A stretch of 64,000 nucleotides of DNA from contig NZ_JAMZEB010000002.1 in the NCBI RefSeq assembly GCF_024172165.1, positions 10,929,001 to 10,993,000 of the forward strand. Reading direction: 5' to 3'. The DNA comes from Nonomuraea thailandensis (GTDB lineage Bacteria; Actinomycetota; Actinomycetes; Streptosporangiales; Streptosporangiaceae). How positions within the stretch are numbered: position 1 is the stretch's first letter; every line of letters begins with the position of its first letter. The notes under the pieces are model-generated. The model searched no databases and had not been told where the DNA came from. It worked only from the letters and a program-made list of their open reading frames with translations. The position numbers and the translations under genes are program-made. Shown one piece after another: positions 26,224 to 34,625 of the stretch.

Positions 26224-27236
26224 GCGCCGGAGTGGGCGGGGCCGGTGCTGCCGCGTGGCGTGAGGATGGCGGCCTGGTCCTCGTACGGCGGCACGTCCTC
26301 GCCCGCAATCAGCGCGAGCAGTCGCTGCGCGGCGTGCGCGCCGTAGGCCGGGATGTCGCGGGTGAGCGCCGTCAGCGGCGGCCGCACCACCTGGGCCAGC
26401 GGCGAGTCGTCCCAGGCCACGATGGACAGGTCGCGCGGCACCTCCACCCGCATCTCCTGCGCCACCGACAGGCCCGCCACGGCCATGATGTCGTTGTCGT
26501 AGACGATGGCGGTGGGCCGGTCGGGCGAGCTCAGCAGCCGCCTGGTGGCCCTGGCGCCCTCCTCGCCGGTGTAGTCGGTGTGCACGATGACGTGCTCGGC
26601 CACGCCCTCGCACGCCTGCCTGAACGCCTGGTCGCGGACCGTCGTGTGGACCAGCTCGGGCAGCCCGGCCACCCGCGCGACGCGGCGGTGCCCCAGCGCG
26701 ACGAGGTAGCCGACGGTCTCGCGCACGGCCTCGCCCTCCTCCGACCAGATGGCCGACAGCGAGCCCGACTCGGAGGGGTGGCCGATCACCACGGCCGGCA
26801 TGCCGAGCCGCTCCAGCTCGGCCACGCGGGAGTCGTCGTAGTGCAGGTCGACCAGGAACACGCCGTCGATGCGGCTCTCGCCCCACCAGTGGCGGTAGAC
26901 CTCGCTCTCCTGCTGGTGGCTGGTGACGACCTGGAGCAGCAGCGCGTACGAGCGGTCGGCGAGCACGCCCTCGATGCCGCTGATCAGCTCCATGAAGAAC
27001 GGCTCGACGCCCAGGATGCGCGCGGGACGGCAGAGCGCGAGCCCCACGCAGTTGGCCCTGGCGCCGTTGAGCGCGCGGGCCGCGCTGTTGGGCCGCCAGC
27101 CGATCTCGTCGGCGATGGCGATGATCCTGGCCCGTGTCGCCTCCGACACCCCCGGTTGCCCGTTGAGCGCGTAGGAGACCGCCACCTTGGACACTCCCGC
27201 CCGGCTGGCGATGTCGGCGATCGTCGGTCGCTTCAC
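26220..27236 (-). CDS. LacI-family transcriptional regulator
   Basis: 338 aa from GTG 27236 (AGGGAG upstream). The HTH is PTIADIASRAGVSKVAVSYAL (about residues 4-22 hold its core), the hinge helix PNSAARALNG, and the effector domain is periplasmic-binding-protein-like (about 60-330), with YDNDIMA and WDDSPLAQVVRPPLTAL. No sugar-use gene is directly adjacent; the nearest are the GH locus from 30.6 kb and the mannanase at 43 kb. A TTAAnCGnTTAA palindrome lies 82 bp upstream. The extreme C-terminus lies in the 30-bp repeat. Confidence 0.9.
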   Translation of the reverse strand: MKRPTIADIASRAGVSKVAVSYALNGQPGVSEATRARIIAIADEIGWRPNSAARALNGARANCVGLALCRPARILGVEPFFMELISGIEGVLADRSYALLLQVVTSHQQESEVYRHWWGESRIDGVFLVDLHYDDSRVAELERLGMPAVVIGHPSESGSLSAIWSEEGEAVRETVGYLVALGHRRVARVAGLPELVHTTVRDQAFRQACEGVAEHVIVHTDYTGEEGARATRRLLSSPDRPTAIVYDNDIMAVAGLSVAQEMRVEVPRDLSIVAWDDSPLAQVVRPPLTALTRDIPAYGAHAAQRLLALIAGEDVPPYEDQAAILTPRGSTGPAHSGA

Positions 27237-27317
27237 GGACTCCCTCTCTGAACCGGATAACCCTCCACACTGTAGGACACCCTGCCCCCCTGGCATGGTG
27301 CCCCTCCCGTACAGGTG

Positions 27318-27329
27318 TTAACCGCTTAA
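27318..27329. promoter_or_regulatory. LacI-type operator
   Basis: TTAACCGCTTAA fits the LacI-family core AAnCGnTT, with TTAA ends symmetric. It overlaps the stop of the TusA-like gene and lies upstream of the LacI gene, so it may serve LacI autoregulation. Confidence 0.5.
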
Positions 27330-27595
27330 GTCGCGTGCCAAGGCTTGGAATCCTGCGTCTCCTTGGCGGCCTCGGCCACGCGCAACGCGTACGTGGGCCG
27401 CTCCGCCCCCTCCACCGGCCCCAGGTACGTGTGCCCGGTCAGATGGCACCACGCGGGCAGGTCCACCGGAGCGGCGGGATCGGTGGCGATCAGGTGGATC
27501 ACGGCGCCCGGTCCCGCGGCGCGCACGTGGGCCCGCAGCTCGATGAGCAACTGCACGCAGAGCTTGTCGCCGCCGTCGACTACGAGATCAGGCAT
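27326..27595 (-). CDS. TusA-like sulfurtransferase-fold protein
   Basis: 89 aa from ATG 27595. The order DGGDKLCVQLLIELRAHV, then VIHLIATDPAAPVDLPAWC and HLTGHTYLG follows the TusA/SirA fold: the first Cys precedes helix 1 where TusA has its CP.P motif, here Cys-Val, so the Cys-Pro is modified. A persulfide-carrier role is therefore possible but not assured. The start has only a weak Shine-Dalgarno. It follows the secreted hydrolase by 44 bp on the same strand. Confidence 0.65.
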   Translation of the reverse strand: MPDLVVDGGDKLCVQLLIELRAHVRAAGPGAVIHLIATDPAAPVDLPAWCHLTGHTYLGPVEGAERPTYALRVAEAAKETQDSKPWHAT

Positions 27596-27639
27596 GCGTA
27601 TAGGAAACCACCACTCCGGCCCCGCCTGCGCCGCAGCCC

Positions 27640-28461
27640 TCAGCGGACGGAGCAGATCGCGTCCTCGATCACCCGGGTGACCGCCTGGGGGTGCGAGACG
27701 AGCGTCAGGTGCGAGCCGCCGGCGAACTCGGTGACCTTGGAGCGGGCCCGCTTCGCCATGGCCCGCTGCGAGTCCGGAACGATGATCTGGTCGCCGGTGG
27801 CGATGAAGTACCAGGAGGGGATCTGCTGCCAGGCCGCGGCCTTCGACGGGGTCGTGAACGCGGCCGTCGAGGCCGCCCGCTGGGTCGCCCAGAGCTGGTG
27901 GGCCGTGTCCCTGGGCAGGTCGGAGGCGAAGGAGCGGACGAACACGTCCTGTTTCAGGTACAGGTCCGTCGCGTCGCCCGCCGCGCCGGAGTAGGCGGCC
28001 CGGTCGTACAGGGTGGCCGGGTCGCCGCCGAGGGCCGAGCCGGAGCCGCTGAGCTGCGCGGTCGTCTCGCCGACGGCCGGCGCCGCCGCGTTGACGTACA
28101 CCAGGGCCTTGACGTCCGGGTCGCCCGCGGCGGCGTTGGTGATCACCGAGCCGCCGTAGGAGTGGCCGACGAGGACGACGGGGCCGGAGAGCGTGTCCAG
28201 GAAGTCGCGTACGGTCCGCGCGTCGCCGGTCAGATCGCGCAGCGGGTTGCCCACCGCGCGCACGAGGTGACCCGCCCGCTGCAGGGCCAGGATCTCGCCG
28301 TTCCAGCTGGAGGTGTCGGCCCAGGCGCCGTGGACCAGCACGACGGTGGGCCTGGCGGAGCCGGGCGTGGGGCACGGAGCCCGCCGTTCCGCCGCGGCCG
28401 GCGTCACGGCGGTCGTGGACACCAGCAGCAGGACGCAGGCCGGCACGCTGAATCGCGTCAT
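27640..28461 (-). CDS. Secreted alpha/beta hydrolase
   Basis: 273 aa with a signal peptide (about 1-24, ending PAAA). The oxyanion loop is VLVHGAWADTSSW, the nucleophile elbow GHSYGG (Ser about 100), the acid Asp in ATGDQIIV and the His in GGSHLTLVSHP. The HGAWADTSSW pattern matches the MhpC/EstC-like secreted esterases of actinomycetes. Good AGGTGAG Shine-Dalgarno. Substrate unknown. Confidence 0.9.
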   Translation of the reverse strand: MTRFSVPACVLLLVSTTAVTPAAAERRAPCPTPGSARPTVVLVHGAWADTSSWNGEILALQRAGHLVRAVGNPLRDLTGDARTVRDFLDTLSGPVVLVGHSYGGSVITNAAAGDPDVKALVYVNAAAPAVGETTAQLSGSGSALGGDPATLYDRAAYSGAAGDATDLYLKQDVFVRSFASDLPRDTAHQLWATQRAASTAAFTTPSKAAAWQQIPSWYFIATGDQIIVPDSQRAMAKRARSKVTEFAGGSHLTLVSHPQAVTRVIEDAICSVR

Positions 28462-28554
28462 ATGCGCTCACCTCCGTATGAACACGTCCTCCCACGCTGC
28501 CCAGAGCTGGTGGTCCGGCCGTCAAGCGACCGCTCCTGCCAGGTAAAACCCCGG

Positions 28555-30594
28555 TCAGGAGCGGAGGCTCACGCCGGCCGTCAGGAGCGGCAGCATGACC
28601 TCGACGCGGGTGCCCGCCCCAGGCTCGCCGGTCACCACGCAGATGCCGCCCAGCTCGGCCGCCCGCTCCCGCATCGAGCCCAGCCCCACGCCGGCCCGGT
28701 GCGAGGCGGGCAGCCCCTTGCCGTCGTCGGAGATCAGCACCCGCAGCACCGGCTCCTCCCGCCGCAGCACGATCCTGGCGCGCGACGCCTCGGCGTGCCG
28801 GCGGATGTTGGTCAGCGCCTCCTGGACGATGCGGTAGACGGCCACCTCGACGGCCGCGGGCAGGTCCGTCAGGTCTCCTTCGACCTCCACGTCGATCGCG
28901 GTGTCGGGCGAGGACTGCCCGGCCAGGTCGCGTACCGCACGAGCGAGGCCGAGGTCGTCGAGCGCGGGCGGGCGCAGGCCGTACACGAGCTCGCGGATGT
29001 CACCGGTGACGGCGCTCATGCCCGCGTGCAGGTCCCGCAGCAGCTCGTCGGCGGCCTCGGGGGAGCTCTTCAGGGTCAGCCGGGCCATGTTGATCGTCAT
29101 CGCCATGGCCGAGAGGGTCTGGCCGAGGCCGTCGTGCAGGTCGCGGCGCAGGCGGCGGCGCTCCTCCTCGCGGGCCGTCAGGATGCGCTCGCGCGAGCGT
29201 TGCAGGTCCGCCGCCATGCGCACCGCGTGCGCCACGTCGGCCGCGTACGGGGTGAGCGTGGCCAGCACGCGCTCGTTGTGCGCGGCGGGGAAGCGGCGCG
29301 GCCCGGGCGGGCCGACGAGCAGGCGGCCGACCCGCGTCCCGTGCCAGACCAGCGGCACCTCCCGCGGCTCGGCCCCGACGTGGCCGCTCTCCACGTAGCG
29401 GGGCTCGCCGTCGGCCACCTCCACGGCCACGCCCTCGACCGCCAGCCCGTCGCGCAGCACGCTCACCACGGAGTTCAGCGCCCTGGCCGGGTCGGCGCCG
29501 CGCACGGCCTGCGTCAGCCGCTCGGCCAGCACGCCGGGGTCGCCGACCGCCCCGTACAGCAGCCGGTCCACGGCCCGCTGCAACACCCGCCGCAGCGGCT
29601 GGAAGAACGCGCCGGCGAACAGGGCGGCCGCGATCCCGGCCACCTGGTGGTAGCCGGAGACGACCACGCTCGACAGCGTGCCCGCGCCGAAGTAGACGAG
29701 GCTGACCACCACGACCACGCCGGCCGCCACGAAGGCCCGGCTGATCACGGTGTCGATGCCGTAGAGCCGGTAGCGCATCACCGCGAACGCCACCGCGAAC
29801 GGGATGGCCGCCGCCCAAGCGACGGCCGGCCACATGAACACGGGCCAGATCGCGGCGGCGATCAGGAACACGATGTACCCGGCGAACGCGAACAGCGGCC
29901 AGCCGATCTGCCGCCGCCCGACCGGATCGGCCCGCCGCAGCCGCAGCGCCAGCGACAGGGCCGCCAGCGCCATCGCCGTGTAGATGCCCGTCCAGCCCAC
30001 GGCGGCCAGCAGGTCGATGTACGGCGCCAGCGCCGGTATCGCGAGCGGGTTGGGGATGACCTCGGGATAGGGGTAGCCCTCGGGCGACGGCTGCGGCCTG
30101 AACAGGGCGCGCGCCGCCGTGGCCGTGATCGCCGCGCAGCCCAGCCACAGAGCGGGCCGCCAGCGTTGGGAGGGCAGCCGGCCGTTCGGCGAGTACAGCG
30201 GCATCACCATCGTGAGCGTCAGCCCGCACACCGCCCACCCGATCTGGCTCGGAGCCCGTAACCACCCGGCAACGGCCATCTCGCCGTCGGCGGCGGCGCG
30301 GAACATCAGCGCCTGGGACACGTCGCTGACGGCCGCCGCCAGCCCGCCGATGGACATCAGCCAGGCCATGTTCAGGCGCGGACGGTGGTAGATGAGGAAC
30401 GCGCCGACCGCGGGGAAGGTGATCGTGACCGCGGACTGCGGGGTCACGGTCCGCTCCGGTGACCACTCGGCGGGCAGGCCGCCCCAGATGAGCAGGGCGG
30501 CCACGGTCAGGATGGGCGAGGCCACCGCGATGAGGGACGCGACGGCGACCGGTCCCGTCAGACGCCTGGGCGTGTTGTCGGCGAGTTCGGCCAT
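28555..30594 (-). CDS. Orphan membrane sensor histidine kinase (NarL type)
   Basis: 679 aa from ATG 30594. Eight or so hydrophobic segments fill about residues 15-300. A GAF-like region covers about 340-450. The HisKA_3 domain with the phospho-acceptor in RRDLHDGLGQTLSAM and an HATPase_c with SDDGKGL and GLGSMRERAAELGG complete it. This is the large membrane-GAF-kinase type common in actinomycetes. No response regulator lies on either side, so its partner must be encoded elsewhere. It follows the glycosidase operon, separated from it by a strong hairpin. Confidence 0.9.
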   Translation of the reverse strand: MAELADNTPRRLTGPVAVASLIAVASPILTVAALLIWGGLPAEWSPERTVTPQSAVTITFPAVGAFLIYHRPRLNMAWLMSIGGLAAAVSDVSQALMFRAAADGEMAVAGWLRAPSQIGWAVCGLTLTMVMPLYSPNGRLPSQRWRPALWLGCAAITATAARALFRPQPSPEGYPYPEVIPNPLAIPALAPYIDLLAAVGWTGIYTAMALAALSLALRLRRADPVGRRQIGWPLFAFAGYIVFLIAAAIWPVFMWPAVAWAAAIPFAVAFAVMRYRLYGIDTVISRAFVAAGVVVVVSLVYFGAGTLSSVVVSGYHQVAGIAAALFAGAFFQPLRRVLQRAVDRLLYGAVGDPGVLAERLTQAVRGADPARALNSVVSVLRDGLAVEGVAVEVADGEPRYVESGHVGAEPREVPLVWHGTRVGRLLVGPPGPRRFPAAHNERVLATLTPYAADVAHAVRMAADLQRSRERILTAREEERRRLRRDLHDGLGQTLSAMAMTINMARLTLKSSPEAADELLRDLHAGMSAVTGDIRELVYGLRPPALDDLGLARAVRDLAGQSSPDTAIDVEVEGDLTDLPAAVEVAVYRIVQEALTNIRRHAEASRARIVLRREEPVLRVLISDDGKGLPASHRAGVGLGSMRERAAELGGICVVTGEPGAGTRVEVMLPLLTAGVSLRS

Positions 30595-30611
30595 CGTGCT
30601 CTGTCCCGCTC

Positions 30612-30648
30612 CTGTCCTGGCCCCGCGAAACGGGCGGGGCCAGGACAG
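30612..30648 (-). terminator. Strong hairpin after the glycan-use operon
   Basis: A perfect 15-bp stem (CTGTCCTGGCCCCGC at 30612-30626 with its complement at 30634-30648) and a 7-nt loop, 8 bp beyond the glycosidase stop. No T-tract follows on the minus strand, as is usual in actinomycetes. It separates the operon from the histidine kinase. Confidence 0.75.
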
Positions 30649-30656
30649 AATAGGCG

Positions 30657-33600
30657 CTACTGGACGGTGACGGTGGTCTTCGCGGTCACAGTTGTGCCCG
30701 TCACCTGTCCGGACACGGTGAACGTGCCGGGCTGGGCGTACCGCTCGGGATCGACGGACTCCCAGGTGACGGCCACCGAGCTGTCCTTCGACCCGTCGTT
30801 GTACGTCGCCACGACGGTCTCCGGCAACGACGGGGCGACCCCGGCCCGGGTCGTGACGCTCTCCTCGGCGATCGAGGTGATCGTCACCGCCGCGGTGGCG
30901 CGGACGTACACCGTCGCCTGGGCGGGCTGCCGCACGCCCTCGGCCAGGCCGGTGATGGCGAAGCTGGTGCCGCCCGTCCTGACCTGCTCCGGTGTCACCT
31001 GCTGCCAGGTGACGGCGGCCCGGCCGCGGGAGCCGTCGGCGTACAGGGTCTCGACCGTGGCGGGAAGCCGCGGCAGCGTGTCCACCAGGGTGGGCACGTG
31101 GACGGGGCGCACCGAGTCCGGCGGCACCTCGTACACCTTGACCTCCAGCAGGCCGACCGACGCCCCGCCCGACTCGAGCTGCACGCGCAGCCGCGAGGTG
31201 GTGACGGTGTCGAAGGAGACGGTGTTGTAGGCGTCCACGGCCTTCGGGTAGGACTGGGCGCCGGTGACGTTCTCGAAGGAGTCGCCGTCCCACTGCTGGA
31301 TCTTCCACGAGGCGGGCACGCGCACGCCGCCGCCGTCGTCGAAGAAGTACACGTCCGCCTTGTTCACCTGGACGGGAGCGGGCCAGTCGAGCTGGACCCA
31401 CTGGGTGCCCTGCTGCGGCCAGGTGCCCCAGCGCGGGTTGGCCGCGTCGTTGGAGCGGGGCGGGTCGATGTCGTCGTTGATCGCGGCGACGCGCTCCCAC
31501 GGTGAGGTGTAGGAGGCGGTGGGCGTGGCCTTGGGGGCGATGTTGACCTGCGTGGCCTGGTCGGTGGCGGTGACGTTCACGGTGGCGGTGGTGCTCTTCG
31601 CGCCGTCCGTGGCGGTCAGCTCCAGCGTGTACGGCCCCGGCGCCGAGAACGCGACCACCGTGGCCGGCCCGGTCGGATCGGTGAAGTAGGCCTCACCCGG
31701 CCCGTCCACCTTGGCCCACTGCATGGACAGCGTGCTCTTGGGCAGCGCGTCGTCCTTGACCACGGCCTCGATCCTGGCCTGTCCTGGGCGGGTGAACGCG
31801 GGATCGACGACGGGCACCACCTGGGGCGGCAGGTTGGACACGCGGCCGGCGGGCAGGCCCGTACGGTAGGCCTGCACCTCCTTCACGCTCGCGCCCCCAG
31901 CCAGCACCCGCAGCTTGGCGGTGGTCACGGCGGGGAAGCGGATCTCGTTCAGATTCGCCCGGGGATAGGCCGGGGTCCTGTCCTGTCTGGGTACGTCCTT
32001 CCAGGTGCCGCCGTCCTGGTACTGCAGGGTGTAGAGCGCGGGGTCGAGTCGGGTCTTGCGGTCGTTGTAGAAGTACAGCCGCACCGTGTCGACCTTGCGC
32101 GCCGTGCCGAGGTCCACCTCCAGCCAGTCGCCGCCGCCCCAGTAGGGCTCGTTGATGGTGAAGCCGTCCACCGCGCCGGTGGGGTCGCCGGTGGAGGCGG
32201 TGGCCGATGCGACCAGGTTCTGGCGGGTGGAGCGCAGGTCCACGCCGGCCTTCCGGAACAGGTCCTCGACGCGGTCGCCGGTCAGCCTGACCTCGGTGGG
32301 CGACTTCAGCGAGGGAGCCTTCTCGGCGTGCACCACGTCGCCGCCCTCGACCTTGCCGGTCCGCGGGTCCCAGGTGGCGTGCGCGAGGCCGGAGAGCGTG
32401 ACCTTGCGCTTGCCGTCGATCAGGATCGAGTACCCCTCGGGCACCCCGGCGTAGTGCCGGGTGCCGTCGCCCGGCTTGTCCCAGACGATGGTCAGGTCGG
32501 CGCCGCGGTAGTTGACGCCGTTGACGGTGAAGTGGTCCCAGCCGATGTCCACCGGCCACAGCTCGACCTTGCCGTCCGAGCGCGGGCGCAGGCCCATGAC
32601 GTCCTCGATGACGGTCCAGTTGCTGCTGCCCAGGATCGTGTGGTGGATCCAGGAGCGGTAGCCGATGGTCTTGGTCTGCGGGTTCCAGTTGGCCCAGTAC
32701 TCGTTGGCGTCGGGGTAGCGGGTGTCGCCGCCGACGTACTGCGACCAGGCGTTCCAGTACAGGAGCTGCTTGTACTGCTCGGCCGTGATGTACGGCGTCT
32801 CGTACTGGCGCATCGCCTTGGAGAACAGCGCGAAGTTCCGGGTGGAGTTGATCTGGGAGAAGTTGTTGGTGCCGGGGTGGCCCGCGGCGGCGGCCTCCGC
32901 CTTGTCCTTCTGGTTGGCCGTGTACGCCGGGAAGATCGGATATTCCGCAGGATCGGCCCACAACCTCAGCGCTTCCCGATATTTCGGGTCGTCGGTGGGC
33001 ACGAGGCCGGCGGCGTACGGGATGTAGTTGTTGGACTCCTTCCACGGGATCAGGTTGCCCGTCTGCAGGTCGCGGTGCTTGAACAGCTTGTTCTGCTCGT
33101 CCCACAGCAGGGTCAGGACGCCGTTCTTCACCTTGTCGGCCACGCCGCGCAGCTCGGCGGCCTTCGTGGCGTCGCCGGCCAGCTCGTACGCCTGCGCCGC
33201 CGCCATCGCGTTGGCGTAGACGTAGGCGCCTTCGAGCCGCTCGTTGGCCCGGTCGTAGTAGTGGAACGACACCGCGTCGGCGTCGTTGCCCGTCATGGCC
33301 TCCCAGTCGTACTCGATGACCCCGTTGTCGTTGGAGTCGTACGCGTCGAGCTGCCCGTACACGTCCTTCTCGGCGTACCTGGCCAGGTTGCGCAGGATCG
33401 ACGGCTGCCCGCCGTGGAGCTGGTAGCTCTCCAGGGCCGCGGCCGAGATGTACTGCGTGTAGCTGTTCGACCAGTTCTCCGGGTCACCCGGGTTATCCGT
33501 GTATTTCGAGTTACGCGACACCTCGCCTGCCGACACCCACGGCCCGTACGAGTAGATCGGGTCCCGCAGGTACTTCAGGTCCTGCACGAACATCGGCACG

Positions 33601-34616
33601 GTCAGCACGATCGCGTTGTTGTAGCCCAGAGCGCCCTCGACCGACGTGGGGAACTGGAAGTCGTTGCCGGGGATGTCGGCGTCGAGGAAGTTGAAGCGCA
33701 TCAGCCACCAGCGGTAGTAGACGAACTTCTTGATGTTCTCGTCGGGCACGTCGATGTAGGGCAGGTTCTCGGCCCACCAGGCGTTGTAGTCCTGGAGCTG
33801 GCGGCGCAGCGCCTGCTCGGGCGAGCGGCCCTTGTACCCGTCGTACTCCGCGCGCGACCTCGGCAGTTCCTCGGTGACGAAGCCCATCTGCACCTTGGCC
33901 CGCACGGTCCCGCCCGGCTCGACGGTCAGCGAGCCCTTCAGCGCGCCGTCCGACACCTTCAGGCCGTCGCCGCTGAGCCTGGGGAAGATCGTGGTGAGCT
34001 TGTTCTTCGCCCACACCGCGCCGGTCAGCTCCCGGTCGCCGTCGGCCTTCCTGGCGTACGGCGAGGTGACGGTGACGGGAACGGTGCGCGGCTCCGCGCC
34101 CGTGTTGGTGATCTCCAGGGTGGTCACGGCCACGTTCTCGTGGGTGATGAACTTCTTGACCCCGACCGCGAGCCCCTCGCCCGCGTACTGCCCGGTCCAG
34201 TGGCTGGGCATCTGCAGGCGCTCGGCCACGTCCTCGGTGAGCGGGGCGCCGAGCGAGATCTCGTACGCGTCGCGGTTGTCGATGCTCTCCCAGTACGCCG
34301 CGTACCCGCCGAAACCGAGCACCGACGGGTCGTGCTCCTTCATGAACAGCGCCCGCCCGCGCGTCATCAGCCACGGCCCCGCCGGATCGTCACCGGGGCG
34401 GGCGAGCACGCGGTCGATCCAGTACGAGTCGCCGCCCTTCTCCTTCTTGTAGATCTGCTCCATCATCCTGCGCGGGTGGTAGCCCACGGGCTCGTCCGGC
34501 ACCGGGTCGGCCCCGGTGAAGACCGGCATGCCCAGGGCCTCGTCCGCGTGCGAGGGCGCCGTCCCCAGCGCGGCTGTGAGCGCTAACACGGCTAAGCACA
34601 CCAACGGTTTGCGCAC
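30657..34616 (-). CDS. Secreted multidomain glycosidase (MGH1-like) with F5/8C and Ig-like domains
   Basis: 1319 aa from GTG 34616; the ATG at 34622 directly abuts AGGAG with no spacing, whereas the GTG is 6 nt further, so the GTG is favoured. Signal peptide about 1-24. The N-terminal beta-sandwich (about 25-260) and (alpha/alpha)6 barrel (about 270-700, with YNNAIVLTVPMF, YDWEAMTGNDADAVSFHYYD and WNAWSQYVGGDTRYPD) resemble the mannosylglycerate-hydrolase-like/GH63-GH37 superfamily. Then follow an F5/8C module (about 790-920), a PKD/Ig-like unit, a second F5/8C (about 1030-1150) and two bacterial Ig-like (Big_4) domains. It probably trims an exported or environmental glycan for the adjacent importer. 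The AGGAG lies over the GH127 stop, which indicates translational coupling. Confidence 0.8.
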   Translation of the reverse strand: MRKPLVCLAVLALTAALGTAPSHADEALGMPVFTGADPVPDEPVGYHPRRMMEQIYKKEKGGDSYWIDRVLARPGDDPAGPWLMTRGRALFMKEHDPSVLGFGGYAAYWESIDNRDAYEISLGAPLTEDVAERLQMPSHWTGQYAGEGLAVGVKKFITHENVAVTTLEITNTGAEPRTVPVTVTSPYARKADGDRELTGAVWAKNKLTTIFPRLSGDGLKVSDGALKGSLTVEPGGTVRAKVQMGFVTEELPRSRAEYDGYKGRSPEQALRRQLQDYNAWWAENLPYIDVPDENIKKFVYYRWWLMRFNFLDADIPGNDFQFPTSVEGALGYNNAIVLTVPMFVQDLKYLRDPIYSYGPWVSAGEVSRNSKYTDNPGDPENWSNSYTQYISAAALESYQLHGGQPSILRNLARYAEKDVYGQLDAYDSNDNGVIEYDWEAMTGNDADAVSFHYYDRANERLEGAYVYANAMAAAQAYELAGDATKAAELRGVADKVKNGVLTLLWDEQNKLFKHRDLQTGNLIPWKESNNYIPYAAGLVPTDDPKYREALRLWADPAEYPIFPAYTANQKDKAEAAAAGHPGTNNFSQINSTRNFALFSKAMRQYETPYITAEQYKQLLYWNAWSQYVGGDTRYPDANEYWANWNPQTKTIGYRSWIHHTILGSSNWTVIEDVMGLRPRSDGKVELWPVDIGWDHFTVNGVNYRGADLTIVWDKPGDGTRHYAGVPEGYSILIDGKRKVTLSGLAHATWDPRTGKVEGGDVVHAEKAPSLKSPTEVRLTGDRVEDLFRKAGVDLRSTRQNLVASATASTGDPTGAVDGFTINEPYWGGGDWLEVDLGTARKVDTVRLYFYNDRKTRLDPALYTLQYQDGGTWKDVPRQDRTPAYPRANLNEIRFPAVTTAKLRVLAGGASVKEVQAYRTGLPAGRVSNLPPQVVPVVDPAFTRPGQARIEAVVKDDALPKSTLSMQWAKVDGPGEAYFTDPTGPATVVAFSAPGPYTLELTATDGAKSTTATVNVTATDQATQVNIAPKATPTASYTSPWERVAAINDDIDPPRSNDAANPRWGTWPQQGTQWVQLDWPAPVQVNKADVYFFDDGGGVRVPASWKIQQWDGDSFENVTGAQSYPKAVDAYNTVSFDTVTTSRLRVQLESGGASVGLLEVKVYEVPPDSVRPVHVPTLVDTLPRLPATVETLYADGSRGRAAVTWQQVTPEQVRTGGTSFAITGLAEGVRQPAQATVYVRATAAVTITSIAEESVTTRAGVAPSLPETVVATYNDGSKDSSVAVTWESVDPERYAQPGTFTVSGQVTGTTVTAKTTVTVQ
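34575..34588. promoter_or_regulatory. LacI-type operator inside the glycosidase signal-peptide codons
   Basis: TGTGAGCGCTAACA (minus strand TGTTAGCGCTCACA) has an AGCGCT core and one mismatched pair. It is identical to 39344-39357, and both are read in frame as V-L-A-L-T with Leu as the rare TTA. Confidence 0.6.
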
Positions 34617-34625
34617 GTGCATCTC

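Noticed and set aside
27691..30261. 856-codon plus-strand frame
   Set aside because: Antisense of the secreted hydrolase and histidine kinase; no domain.
32328..34586. 752-codon plus-strand frame
   Set aside because: Antisense of the MGH1-like glycosidase.
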